From an uncultured Porphyromonas sp. (lineage in GTDB: Bacteria > Bacteroidota > Bacteroidia > Bacteroidales > Porphyromonadaceae), in contig NZ_CALIXW010000048.1 in assembly GCF_938046015.1 (NCBI RefSeq), forward strand, positions 1 through 18,609: DNA of 18,609 bases, read 5' to 3'. Shown here piece by piece: positions 1 through 7,296 of this stretch. Every line of letters starts with the position of its first letter. Position 1 is the first letter of the stretch. The notes beneath the pieces were generated by a model. It searched no databases. It saw only the letters and a list, made by a program, of their open reading frames with translations, and was not told where the DNA came from. The translations under genes and the position numbers were made by a program.

Positions 1-55
1 AACCGGCGACCTATTCATTACGAATGAATTGCTCTACCAACTGAGCTATTTCGGC
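1..55 (-). tRNA. tRNA-Thr(CGU), 3' part cut off by window edge
   Basis: On the minus strand the sequence begins GCCGAAA (acceptor stem), then TA, a D-arm with stem GCTC/GAGC and loop AGTTGGTA, and an anticodon arm with stem ATTCA/TGAAT. The 7-nt loop is TTCGTAA, which gives anticodon CGU and reads the threonine codon ACG. The variable loop and the start of a T-arm (GCCGGTT) follow, and the gene then leaves the window, so about a quarter of it is missing. The fold and the invariant U33 and purine 37 are seen directly; the Thr identity follows from the anticodon. Confidence 0.93.
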
Positions 56-90
56 AACCTCGCCTTAGTGGCTTTCCCGCTAAAGCGATG

Positions 91-122
91 CAAAGATAGG
101 GATTTATTTCAAATCTACCAAA
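91..122 (-). promoter_or_regulatory. Bacteroidetes-type promoter for the tRNA-Thr
   Basis: Minus-strand TATCTTTG (91-98) matches the Bacteroidetes -7 consensus TAnnTTTG. Exactly 20 nt upstream is TTTG (119-122), matching the -33 box. Transcription would begin near 85, leaving about 30 nt of leader before the tRNA 5' end at 55. The -33 box lies inside the last codons of the 151-aa gene, so the two features share DNA. The match to the known consensus is direct; promoter activity is inferred. Confidence 0.75.
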
Positions 123-559
123 AGCTCGCTCAGAAATTCGTTGAGCTCGTCATTGAGCCCCTCCAGCAGCGGTGTGGAGAGCTGTACTAGCTCCTCATCG
201 AGGAAGAGCAACTCCTCGAGGACGGAGAAGTCCGAGCGTACGAGGACGACGGAGAAGGGACGGGCGAAGATCGCCTTGTCCCAGTAGCCCTTCTGCTCGA
301 GACGCGTCACGACCTCGCGCAAGGTCTCTAGAGCCGCCTCGCTGGGGGCATCTACGGAGCCTGTGTCCTCCCAGGCGTAGACCGGTAGGCGTGAGAGCTC
401 CTCGTCGGTGTCGTCGTAGAGGCGCAGCTCGCCAGCGGCGCAGTCTAGCTGGATGAAGAGGTCATTGATCGGGTGGTCTAGCCGTGGTGCCTCCTCGCTG
501 AGGAGACTGAGAAAATGCTTGCGTAGGAGCTGTAGCTCGCGTTCGTTGCTGTGCGACAT
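104..559 (-). CDS. Acidic hypothetical protein, 151 aa
   Basis: I do not recognise this protein. It is soluble-looking, with no signal peptide or membrane segment. It is rich in Leu, Glu and Asp, especially in the C-terminal third, where a run of acidic/leucine helices (LLFLDEELVQL, ELNEFLSELL) could pack against a partner. Coding bias matches neighbouring genes, and the minus frame stays open between a promoter-like box upstream (642-649) and the tRNA promoter downstream. It appears monocistronic: msrAB upstream ends with a strong hairpin at 923-955. No catalytic motif is evident. A plus-strand frame overlapping it is Arg-rich and low complexity, as expected for an antisense shadow. Confidence 0.72.
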   Translation of the reverse strand: MSHSNERELQLLRKHFLSLLSEEAPRLDHPINDLFIQLDCAAGELRLYDDTDEELSRLPVYAWEDTGSVDAPSEAALETLREVVTRLEQKGYWDKAIFARPFSVVLVRSDFSVLEELLFLDEELVQLSTPLLEGLNDELNEFLSELLVDLK

Positions 560-641
560 CGTTGTACTATCTAGGTGTAGTCCACTTTCGCCCTTGGAGG
601 CTCCACGGAGAGCCCGAGGGTGGGAGGCAGACGCTCTACCG

Positions 642-649
642 CAAAGGTA
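642..649 (-). promoter_or_regulatory. Candidate -7 box for the 151-aa gene
   Basis: Minus-strand TACCTTTG fits TAnnTTTG and lies about 85 nt upstream of the start codon at 559. There is an A-rich stretch upstream, but no TTTG is visible at the 19-21 nt spacing, so the assignment rests on the -7 box alone. Confidence 0.5.
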
Positions 650-787
650 CGCAGTAATCTTTACTTTTTTGGCCTGTCCCGCCTAGCTCTCGAGTTACGC
701 GCATCTGACCCATCTCGCCGCTCTTTCTTTAGGTACAGCGAAGGGACAAGCACGCCCCAGCGAGGTGCGGGTATAGGGGAAGGCGGC

Positions 788-827
788 GTGAGGGATATCA
801 GTCAGAGCACTGAGTGCCGGCAGTCAG
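788..827. repeat. 40-nt dispersed element, copy A1
   Basis: The left arm is GTGAGGGATATCAGTCAG, followed by spacer AGCA and a right arm starting CTGAGTG. It aligns without gaps to the perfect palindrome at 8096-8135. The left arm is well conserved; the right arm is degenerate. It begins 44 nt before copy A2. Confidence 0.65.
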
Positions 828-831
828 CGCG

Positions 832-871
832 ATGAGGGCTATCAGTCAGTTGGCTGAGGGATATCCCTCGC
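832..871. repeat. 40-nt dispersed element, copy A2
   Basis: The left arm is ATGAGGGCTATCAGTCAG, then TTGG, then a right arm CTGAGGGATATCCCTCGC. It aligns position by position with the other four copies (8096, 14607, 14652 and 788). Confidence 0.65.
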
Positions 872-922
872 AGGGCTAGGAGAGAGCGCTTGGCTCCCTT
901 CGTCTAGGCTGAGACAAAAGTG

Positions 923-955
923 GGAGGGCTGCTGGGACATTCCCAGCAGCCCTCC
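923..955 (-). terminator. Terminator hairpin after msrAB
   Basis: A perfect 15-bp stem (923-937 with 941-955) is closed by a 3-nt loop, CAT. It lies 53 nt past the msrAB stop. On the minus strand the stem is followed by CACTTTTG, a modest U-run. The plus strand has TTGTT, so weak bidirectional action is possible. The stem is seen directly; the function is inferred. Confidence 0.85.
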
Positions 956-1007
956 TTGTTAGCTTATTCTTGCTAGTGGGGAGGTGCGTCGCCCCTAGCT
1001 TTGCACC

Positions 1008-2102
1008 TTACTTCTTCTTTGGGGCCGCCTTGGACTCAAGCAGAGGAAGGTACTTGCCGTAGCCCTGCTGTACCATGGAGTCGCGGGGGACGAAGCGCAG
1101 GGCCGCGCTATTGATGCAGTAGCGCAGACCGCCTCGCTCCTTCGGTCCGTCATCGAAGACGTGCCCGAGGTGTGCCTTGCCGGTCTTGCTGCGCACCTCG
1201 ATGCGTAGCATGCCGAGGGTCTTGTCCTGGTGCTCCTCGAGGAGCTTGTTGTCGATGGGACGGGAGAAGCTCGGCCAGCCGCAGCCCGAGTCGAACTTGT
1301 CGGCCGAGACGAAGAGCGGTTCGCCCGTAGTGATGTCTACGTAGATCCCCTCGCGATGCTCATTCCAATAGTCGTTGTCGAAGGGGTGCTCCGTCGCGGC
1401 GTGCTGCGTGACGGCGTACTGCGTGGCCGTGAGGCGCTGGCGGAGCTCGCTGTCGCTGGGGCGCACGTAGGGATTGGCCTCACGTGCGATGCGGAAGAGC
1501 TCGGGGCGTATGTGGCAGTAGCCGCTGGGATTCTTGTCCAGATAGTCCTGGTGGTAGTCCTCTGCGTTGTAGAAGTTCTTCAGCGGGGCTAGCTCTATGG
1601 CCAGCGGCTTGTTGTACTTGGACTGCAGCGCGCTGAGTGCCGCCTGGATCACGGGTAGATCCGTGGAGTCGGTGTAGTAGATCCCCGTGCGGTACTGATC
1701 CCCGACGTCGCCGCCCTGACGATTGAGCGAGGTGGGGTCTATGGTGAGGAAGTAGAGCTCGAGGATCTTGGAGAGGGTGAGCTGATCGGGAGCGTACTGG
1801 AGGTGTACGGCCTCGGCGAAGCCTGTCGTATGGGAGCATACCTGCTCGTAGGTGGGGGCGCTGGTATGGCCATTGGCGTAGCCTACCTCGGTGGAGGTGA
1901 TGCCGCGTACTTGCTTGAAGAAGTGCTCCGTACCCCAGAAGCAGCCTCCGGCTAGATAGATCTCTTTCATGCCTGCTAGGTGTTGAGTGGGTTTGCTAGG
2001 TGTCTGTGCTCGTCTCGTAGCAGAGGTGTAGCTGGCTAGGCCAGCTGTGGCGGCAAGGATGAGGACGAGGAATCCGAGCGCCCTGAGTGACTTGGTGTTC
2101 AT
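1008..2102 (-). CDS. msrAB: Secreted methionine sulfoxide reductase MsrA-MsrB fusion
   Basis: This fusion reduces both S- and R-methionine sulfoxide in oxidised envelope proteins. Numbered from an upstream ATG at 2126, the MsrA domain carries GCFWG (catalytic Cys62). The MsrB domain carries CGWPSF and RYCINSAALRF (catalytic Cys337). No CxxC zinc pairs are seen in MsrB. I prefer the second ATG at 2102 because it gives a clean N-terminus: MNTKSLRALG, then a hydrophobic stretch FLVLILAATAGLA. That predicts export to the periplasm or anchoring in the inner membrane, and a protein of 364 aa. The tail is Lys-rich. It has its own terminator (923-955) and is separated from mazG by a hairpin, so it is probably its own unit. 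A periplasmic MsrAB needs a membrane reductant, and the DsbD genes at 3,108-5,800 are obvious candidates (inference). The fusion assignment is secure. Confidence 0.96.
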   Translation of the reverse strand: MNTKSLRALGFLVLILAATAGLASYTSATRRAQTPSKPTQHLAGMKEIYLAGGCFWGTEHFFKQVRGITSTEVGYANGHTSAPTYEQVCSHTTGFAEAVHLQYAPDQLTLSKILELYFLTIDPTSLNRQGGDVGDQYRTGIYYTDSTDLPVIQAALSALQSKYNKPLAIELAPLKNFYNAEDYHQDYLDKNPSGYCHIRPELFRIAREANPYVRPSDSELRQRLTATQYAVTQHAATEHPFDNDYWNEHREGIYVDITTGEPLFVSADKFDSGCGWPSFSRPIDNKLLEEHQDKTLGMLRIEVRSKTGKAHLGHVFDDGPKERGGLRYCINSAALRFVPRDSMVQQGYGKYLPLLESKAAPKKK

Positions 2103-2220
2103 CTGTATGGCTTGTCTATGGCGCACGCGATGGCGTGGCTCTGTCTAGAGAACGCAGGCTAGCTGGTGCGAGTTGCCCCTATTGGGCTATGAGCTCATAT
2201 ACGCTATCTATGATAGGCAC

Positions 2221-2255
2221 TGGGGCGCTGACTCTAGGGTAGAATCAGCGCCCCA
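2221..2255 (-). terminator. Hairpin downstream of mazG
   Basis: The arms at 2221-2236 and 2240-2255 pair over 16 positions with one mismatch around a GGG loop. It lies about 40 nt past the mazG stop and upstream of msrAB. There is no clear U-tract on the minus strand, so termination may be weak or factor-dependent. It suggests that msrAB is transcribed separately from the mazG-dsbD operon. Confidence 0.6.
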
Positions 2256-2296
2256 GCTCCTTAGGGTCGTGTCGGCAGTGCGCGCCGTGAGGACTG

Positions 2297-3088
2297 CTAG
2301 AGCCCCTTACGCTTGGCCTCGTTCCAGAGCTCGTCCATCTGCCCTAGGGTCAGCTCACGTAGCGACTGGTGTCCCAGCTCGGCAGCGCGTGCCTCGACGT
2401 AGCCGAAGCGGCGGATGAACTTCTCATTGGTACGCTCTAGGGCGTCGTCGGGATTGACTTTGTACTTACGCGCTACGTTGATGACGCTGAAGAGGAAGTC
2501 CCCGAACTCCGCCTCGGTGTCCTCCACCGAGCCGCTCGTGATGGCCTCCTGCAGCTCGTCGAGCTCCTCACGCACCTTCGTCCAGACCTCCTCGGGCTGC
2601 TCCCAGTCGAAGCCTACACCGCGTGCCTTGTCCTGGATGCGGTAGGCCTTGATGAGGGCGGGCAGCGAGCTGGGGACGCCTGAGAGGACGGTCTTATTGC
2701 CGTCCTTCTCCTTGCGCTTGAGCTCCTCCCAGCGCTCCAGCACGATGTCGGTGGACTCGGCCGTGGCCTCGCCGTAGACGTGCGGGTGGCGGTAGATGAG
2801 CTTGTCACAGAGGGCGTGGCAGACATCGGCTAGGTCAAAGTCCCCCTGCTCCTGAGCGATCTGGCTATAGAAGACGATGTGCAGGAGCACGTCGCCGAGC
2901 TCCTTCTTGAGCTCCTCGTGCTGCCCCTTGAGGATCGCGTCGGAGAGCTCGTAGACCTCCTCGATGGTGTTGGTGCGGAGGCTCTCGATGGTCTGCTCCC
3001 TATCCCAGGGGCAGTCCACACGCAGGCGCTCCAGCACGTCGAGGACGCGGCTGAGCGCGGCGAGCTTCTCTTCTCTCGTGTGTGCCAT
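2297..3088 (-). CDS. mazG: MazG nucleoside triphosphate pyrophosphohydrolase
   Basis: This protein hydrolyses NTPs and dNTPs to monophosphate and pyrophosphate, acting as a cytoplasmic house-cleaning and ppGpp-modulating enzyme. Its 263 aa match the usual full-length two-domain MazG. The N-terminal domain has the metal-binding signature EEVYE (residues 43-47) and KKELGDVLLHIVFYSQ (61-76). The second domain repeats the pattern with REELDELQEAI and EAEFGDFLFSVINVARK. The characteristic CPWDREQT stretch is at residues 26-33. The gene starts 19 nt after the dsbD stop codon, so it is probably the last gene of the operon that begins with the DivIC-like gene. No oddities are seen. Confidence 0.97.
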   Translation of the reverse strand: MAHTREEKLAALSRVLDVLERLRVDCPWDREQTIESLRTNTIEEVYELSDAILKGQHEELKKELGDVLLHIVFYSQIAQEQGDFDLADVCHALCDKLIYRHPHVYGEATAESTDIVLERWEELKRKEKDGNKTVLSGVPSSLPALIKAYRIQDKARGVGFDWEQPEEVWTKVREELDELQEAITSGSVEDTEAEFGDFLFSVINVARKYKVNPDDALERTNEKFIRRFGYVEARAAELGHQSLRELTLGQMDELWNEAKRKGL

Positions 3089-3107
3089 ATTCCTTTAGCT
3101 GGCTTCT

Positions 3108-5201
3108 TTACTTGGTGCGACTGGCGAACTCACTGAGGCCGCCCTTGAGGAAGGAGATATAGGCAGGCACGTCCTCGTCGTAGGCACGCGAGGGGGCCAG
3201 CGGCTTGCCCTGGTGATCCAGCAGGACGTAGAAGGGCTGGGCATTGGCGCCAAACTTCACGCGCTGCAGGTAGCTCCACTTATCCCCGATGGTGCGGAGC
3301 TTGACCTCATGGCCATCCTCCTGGACGACCATAGGCTCGGCGAGTGGCTTCTTGTCGTCGACCATCAGCGTGATCAGTACGTAGTCCTGCTCGAGCAGCT
3401 TCTTGACCTCAGCGTCGATCCAGACGGAGGCCTCCATCTTGCGGCAGTTCACGCAGCCGTAGCCTGAGAAGTCGATGATGACGGGCTTGCCCACCTGGCG
3501 GGCGTAGGCCATACCCGTCTCGTAGTCGTCGAACTGGGCGTGCACCTCATTCTTGTACAGGTTGAGGTCCTGCGTCTTGAGCGGCGGGGCGAAGGCGCTG
3601 ATCGCACGCAGCGGAGCTCCGATGAGCCCAGGCATCATGTAGACAGCGAAGCTCAAGGATACGATGGCCAGGAAGAGGGCAGGGATAGGGGTCTTCTCCT
3701 GGGGCGAGTCATGCGGGAAGCGGAGCTTGCCCAGCAGATAGAGCCCGAGCAGGATGAAGATGACGATCCAGAGCGAGAGGAAGACCTCGCGGTCGAGGAT
3801 GTGCCAGCCGTAGGCGAGGTCTGCGATGGAGAGGAACTTCAGTGCCAGCGCCAGCTCGATGAAGGCTAGGACGACCTTGACGGAGTTCATCCAGCCGCCG
3901 CTTTTAGGCATGGACTGCAGCAGCCCTGGGAAGATGGCGAAGAGGGTGAAGGGCAGGGCAAGGGCGAGGGCGAAGCCGAACATCCCCACAGCTGGCGCTA
4001 GGAAGCCCGAGCTCGAGGTGGCAGCCTGTACCAGCAGCGTCCCGATGATGGGACCCGTGCAGGAGAAGGAGACCAGCGCGAGCGTGAAGGCCATGAAGAA
4101 GATGCTCACCAGCCCCGTAGCGCTGTCGGCCTTCTGGTCCATCTTCGTCGTCCAGGAGGCAGGTAGGACGATCTCGAAGGCGCCGAAGAAGGACGCCGCG
4201 AAGACCACCAGCAGCAGGAAGAAGAAGATGTTGAAGTAGGCATTGGTCGCTAGGTTGTTCAGCGCATCAGCACCGAAGAGCGCCGACACCGAGAGGCCGA
4301 GCGCCAGATAGATGACGATGATCGCCAGCCCGTAGATGGCGGCGTCGCGTATCCCCTTCTTGCGGTCCTTGCTGCGCTTGAGGAAGAAGCTCACCGTCAT
4401 GGGGATCATAGGCCAGACGCAGGGCGTCACTAGGGCGACGAGTCCCCCTACGAAACCAGCGAAGAAGAGCATCAGCAGCCCCGAGTCCGCCCCACTGAGG
4501 GCGCGGTCTCCATAGGCCTTGAGCTCGGAGATGACGGGCGTCCAGAGGGCGCTAGCGGCATCAGAGGGCTCGGCGGGGGCTACAGCGGCGCTGTCGGCAG
4601 CCTGCTGGACGCTGTCTGCTGTGAGGGGCTGGGCGGCCTCAGCGGTAGGTGCGACCTCGGCCTTAGCCTCGGTCTGTTCGGCTGCGGGGGCCGCGGCGAC
4701 CTTGCCTAGCTCCTTGAGGGCGATCGTGAAGTCCCAGTTGGTGGGCGGGAGGCACTGCTCGTCATTGCAGACCATATAGCGGATGGCCCCCGAGAAGGCA
4801 AAGGCCTTAGGGTCGGTGATGCGTAGGGTCTGGCGGAAGCTCACCTGGCCCGAGTAGAAGCGCAGCATCATGTCGAAGTTCGGGTCATGCTTCTCGATGG
4901 GCTTCTTGCTGGCCGTGAGCTTGCCCACGAGCTGGGCGCCCGCGATCTTGTCTACGATGAGGCTCGTAGGGGTGGGCCCCCCGCTGGGGAGATCGGTGCC
5001 ATAGAGGTGCCAGTCTCCCTTGATGGTTGCCGAGAAGACGATGACCTTCTCCGTCGGGGACTTATCCTCTACAGAGTGCGACCAGCTGACGGCGTCGCGT
5101 ATGATCTGTGCCTTGGCCCCGAGGCTCGTCAGGAGCAGGGCTAGAGGCAGGAGCAGGACACCTAGCCGGCGGGCTAGATGGCGTGAGGATGTGATCTTCA
5201 T
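3108..5201 (-). CDS. dsbD: Thiol:disulfide interchange protein DsbD
   Basis: This inner-membrane protein passes electrons from cytoplasmic thioredoxin to periplasmic thiol proteins. The domains follow the family order. A signal peptide is followed by an N-terminal immunoglobulin-like shuttle domain with Cys145-NDEQ-Cys150-LPP. An Ala/Glu-rich linker (about 168-220) leads to a multi-helix membrane domain (about 240-530). This carries the paired cysteines in TPCVWPMIP (Cys261) and SFSCTGP (Cys381). A C-terminal thioredoxin-like domain has Cys583-VN-Cys586 and a candidate cis-Pro656 in NAQPFYVLL. At 697 aa it is somewhat longer than enterobacterial DsbD because of the linker. It lies 29 nt downstream of a gene encoding a near-duplicate of its own N-terminal domain. 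Likely clients include the nearby secreted MsrAB (inference). Confidence 0.96.
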   Translation of the reverse strand: MKITSSRHLARRLGVLLLPLALLLTSLGAKAQIIRDAVSWSHSVEDKSPTEKVIVFSATIKGDWHLYGTDLPSGGPTPTSLIVDKIAGAQLVGKLTASKKPIEKHDPNFDMMLRFYSGQVSFRQTLRITDPKAFAFSGAIRYMVCNDEQCLPPTNWDFTIALKELGKVAAAPAAEQTEAKAEVAPTAEAAQPLTADSVQQAADSAAVAPAEPSDAASALWTPVISELKAYGDRALSGADSGLLMLFFAGFVGGLVALVTPCVWPMIPMTVSFFLKRSKDRKKGIRDAAIYGLAIIVIYLALGLSVSALFGADALNNLATNAYFNIFFFLLLVVFAASFFGAFEIVLPASWTTKMDQKADSATGLVSIFFMAFTLALVSFSCTGPIIGTLLVQAATSSSGFLAPAVGMFGFALALALPFTLFAIFPGLLQSMPKSGGWMNSVKVVLAFIELALALKFLSIADLAYGWHILDREVFLSLWIVIFILLGLYLLGKLRFPHDSPQEKTPIPALFLAIVSLSFAVYMMPGLIGAPLRAISAFAPPLKTQDLNLYKNEVHAQFDDYETGMAYARQVGKPVIIDFSGYGCVNCRKMEASVWIDAEVKKLLEQDYVLITLMVDDKKPLAEPMVVQEDGHEVKLRTIGDKWSYLQRVKFGANAQPFYVLLDHQGKPLAPSRAYDEDVPAYISFLKGGLSEFASRTK

Positions 5202-5230
5202 CTGTGTGTGTATTATCGTTTAGCTGTGTG

Positions 5231-5800
5231 TTACTTGCGTCCCTTGCTCGTGCCCCCTGCCTGGGAGGAGTTGGCGCCAGACTTGGCAGCGGCTAGCTTG
5301 CCAAGCTCCTTGACGGGGATGTCGAAGGTCCAGTTCGCTGGTGGGAGGCACTGGTCGTCATTGCAGGCCATATAGCGCATAGCCCCTGAGAAGGCGAAGA
5401 CCTTGGGGTCGGTGATGCGTAGGGTCTGGCGGAAGCTCACCTCTCCAGCGTAGAAGCGGAGCAGCATGTCGAAGTTCGGATCGTGCTTCTCTATAGGCTC
5501 GCGGCTCGGCATGAGCTTCCCGACTAGCTGGGCCCCGGCGATCTTGTCCACGATGAGGGTCGTAGGCGTGGGGCCGCCGCTGGGGAGCTCGGTGCCGTAG
5601 AGGTGCCAGTCGCCCTTGAGCTTGGCTGTGAAGACGATGACCTTCTCCGTGGGGGACTTGTTCTCTACAGAGTACGACCAGCTGACGGCGTCGCGTGCGA
5701 TCTGTGCCTGGCCTCTTAGGCTCGTCAGGAGGAGCGCTAGGGGGAGCAGTAGGGTGGTGGCTAGCCTGCGGGCTAGACGCTGTGCGGATAGGATGTTCAT
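5231..5800 (-). CDS. Stand-alone DsbD N-terminal (shuttle) domain protein
   Basis: This 189-aa secreted protein consists of a signal peptide (hydrophobic TTLLLPLALLLTSL, then GQAQ), one DsbD N-terminal domain and a short Ser/Gly/Lys tail. It has the redox pair Cys146-NDDQ-Cys151-LPP. Aligned by eye with the first 170 residues of DsbD, it differs at about 25 of 137 positions over the mature domain (roughly 82% identical), so it is a fairly recent tandem duplicate. It has no transmembrane or thioredoxin domain. In the family this domain takes electrons from the membrane domain and hands them to client proteins, so a soluble copy could be an extra shuttle working with the dsbD just downstream. 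That role is inference. It lies between the pseudouridine synthase (28-nt gap) and dsbD (29-nt gap). Confidence 0.88.
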   Translation of the reverse strand: MNILSAQRLARRLATTLLLPLALLLTSLRGQAQIARDAVSWSYSVENKSPTEKVIVFTAKLKGDWHLYGTELPSGGPTPTTLIVDKIAGAQLVGKLMPSREPIEKHDPNFDMLLRFYAGEVSFRQTLRITDPKVFAFSGAMRYMACNDDQCLPPANWTFDIPVKELGKLAAAKSGANSSQAGGTSKGRK

Positions 5801-5828
5801 CGCTGTCTATCTCCTTGAGTGATGTGTA

Positions 5829-6920
5829 TTATCTGCGAGCTTTGCTCGGGGCGCCTTTGGTCGAAGGTTCCTTGCTGGAGCTAGCTCTGCTGGGGCTAGG
5901 CTTGGCGGAACGCTTGCCCTTGGGGCTGTCGAGGCGGCCGAGGGAGCGCAAGAGCTTGCGGAAGAGTGGGGGAATGGGGCGACGGAAGTCCAGCAGCTCG
6001 CGCGTCACAGGGTGCGTGAGCGTGAGGTGTGTCCCCTCGAGGGCTACACGCCCCAGCTCGGACTCGGTCGAACCGCTACGCCAGTCGCCGACGATGGGAC
6101 AGCGTAGGGCGGCGAACTGGCGGCGTAGCTTGTTGTTGCGCCCCTTCAGGAGCTCGATACTCACGAGGCTGCGCTCGGGACTGGCGCTGAGGACGCGGTA
6201 GCTGGCGAGGCCTGCCTGGCTGAGCTGCCCCTCGTCCGAGCCCTTGGTGCGCTTCTTGGTCCGAAGGCCCTTCTTGCCCTTGGTGTCCTCCTGAGGAGCG
6301 GGCGGCGTCAGGGTGCCATGCTCGGGGCTCAGCTGCCCCTCGACGACAGCGGTGAAGTGCTGGCTGCGGACGTAGCGGCCCCAGTGCTCGCTCAGCTCCT
6401 GCTGCAGCTCCTTGCTCTTGGCGAAGACGACGATGCCCGCCGAGTCCTTGTCCAGGCGGTTGACGTGGTAGACCTTCGCTAGGGGGTTGAAGCTCTTGAG
6501 GTGCTCCGACAGTAGGCGTAGCACCGTCTTGTCCTTCTCCTCGCCGCTGGCTACCGTGGGGAGGCCTGCATCCTTGTACACGACGACCAGCCACTCATCC
6601 TGATAGAGGACGTTGAGCTGCGTGTGGTGGAGCTGCTTGGGTAGAGGCGCGGGGTGTACCTGGACGATGTCCCCTGCCTTGAGCGGCGCGTCGAACTGTG
6701 TCGTCGGCTCGTTGCCGATGGCGATGAAGCGGTCGTGTAGGAGCTGCTTTACGGTGGTGCGGCTCTTGTCGCTCAGGGCCTGCAGGAGGAAGGGGAGGAG
6801 GGTCGTATCCTCACTGACACGTAGGCGCAGGAGGCTCTTGCCGCGGCTGCCAGGTACGCTGATGCGCTCAGGGCCTGCGGGGGGCTGGGGCTTAGTTCTT
6901 TTTTCCATGCTTCTTTTCAT
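5829..6920 (-). CDS. S4-domain RluA-family pseudouridine synthase
   Basis: This enzyme converts specific uridines in rRNA or tRNA to pseudouridine. An S4 RNA-binding domain spans about residues 30-90 (SRTTVKQLLHDRFIAIG). The catalytic core has YHVNRLDKDSAGIVVFAKS, where Asp157 is the family's catalytic aspartate. The usual His of HRLD is Asn here. A Lys/Arg-rich insertion (about residues 205-235) and a basic Ser/Lys C-terminal tail add RNA-binding charge. Two in-frame ATGs (6920 and 6908) are possible. Both overlap the end of the upstream membrane-protein gene, by 29 or 17 nt, which suggests translational coupling. The rRNA or tRNA position modified cannot be told from sequence, so no gene symbol is given. 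Confidence 0.92.
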   Translation of the reverse strand: MKRSMEKRTKPQPPAGPERISVPGSRGKSLLRLRVSEDTTLLPFLLQALSDKSRTTVKQLLHDRFIAIGNEPTTQFDAPLKAGDIVQVHPAPLPKQLHHTQLNVLYQDEWLVVVYKDAGLPTVASGEEKDKTVLRLLSEHLKSFNPLAKVYHVNRLDKDSAGIVVFAKSKELQQELSEHWGRYVRSQHFTAVVEGQLSPEHGTLTPPAPQEDTKGKKGLRTKKRTKGSDEGQLSQAGLASYRVLSASPERSLVSIELLKGRNNKLRRQFAALRCPIVGDWRSGSTESELGRVALEGTHLTLTHPVTRELLDFRRPIPPLFRKLLRSLGRLDSPKGKRSAKPSPSRASSSKEPSTKGAPSKARR

Positions 6921-7251
6921 CTAGGTAGAGCAAGACATTGCCGTAGATCATATAGACCAGGCCGAGGGCGAGGAAGAGGAGCCAGGCGTTCTGCCCATAG
7001 GCATCGAAGACCCCAAAGCGAGCGACGGCCGACAGCCCGAAGAGCAGGCCCGAGAAGACGCCCATGCGGGCGACGCGGCGTACGACTTGGGGCGCGCCGC
7101 GCTCGGGTGCCACGAAGTAGTAGGCTAGGTAGCCTGCCGCCCCCAGTGCATAGCACAGGTCGAAGACGAAGTGCCCCGTCAGCTGCAGGGCCGCCCCCGA
7201 GAGGAGCAGCAGTAGGCTGACGATGTAGAGATACTTATACTTGATGTTCAT
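6892..7251 (-). CDS. Four-helix membrane protein of unknown function
   Basis: This 119-aa protein has about four hydrophobic segments: near residues 8-27 (IVSLLLLLSGAALQLTG), 30-47 (FDLCYALGAAGYLAYYF), 66-84 and 89-110 (LLFLALGLVYMIYGNVLLY). Between helices two and three is a short basic stretch (RRVARM), and the tail is Lys-rich and so probably cytoplasmic. I do not recognise a family. It starts 45 nt below the DivIC-like gene and overlaps the following pseudouridine synthase gene, so it is co-transcribed with both. Position beside a divisome gene hints at an envelope role but proves nothing. Confidence 0.75.
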   Translation of the reverse strand: MNIKYKYLYIVSLLLLLSGAALQLTGHFVFDLCYALGAAGYLAYYFVAPERGAPQVVRRVARMGVFSGLLFGLSAVARFGVFDAYGQNAWLLFLALGLVYMIYGNVLLYLDEKKHGKKN

Positions 7252-7296
7252 TGACGGGTATGAGGCTAGCGCCCTCGGGTACTATACTTAGTCGGG

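Larger units (their letters stand above)
560..1007. other. 448-nt gap: promoter, two 40-nt repeats, terminator
   Basis: No credible gene. From left to right it holds the leader and -7 box of the 151-aa gene, a stretch with nothing recognisable (about 670-785), two copies of the dispersed 40-nt palindromic element (788-827 and 832-871), and the hairpin terminator of msrAB (923-955). Short plus-strand frames here are Arg/Ser-rich and run across the repeats, so I do not call them genes. Confidence 0.7.
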
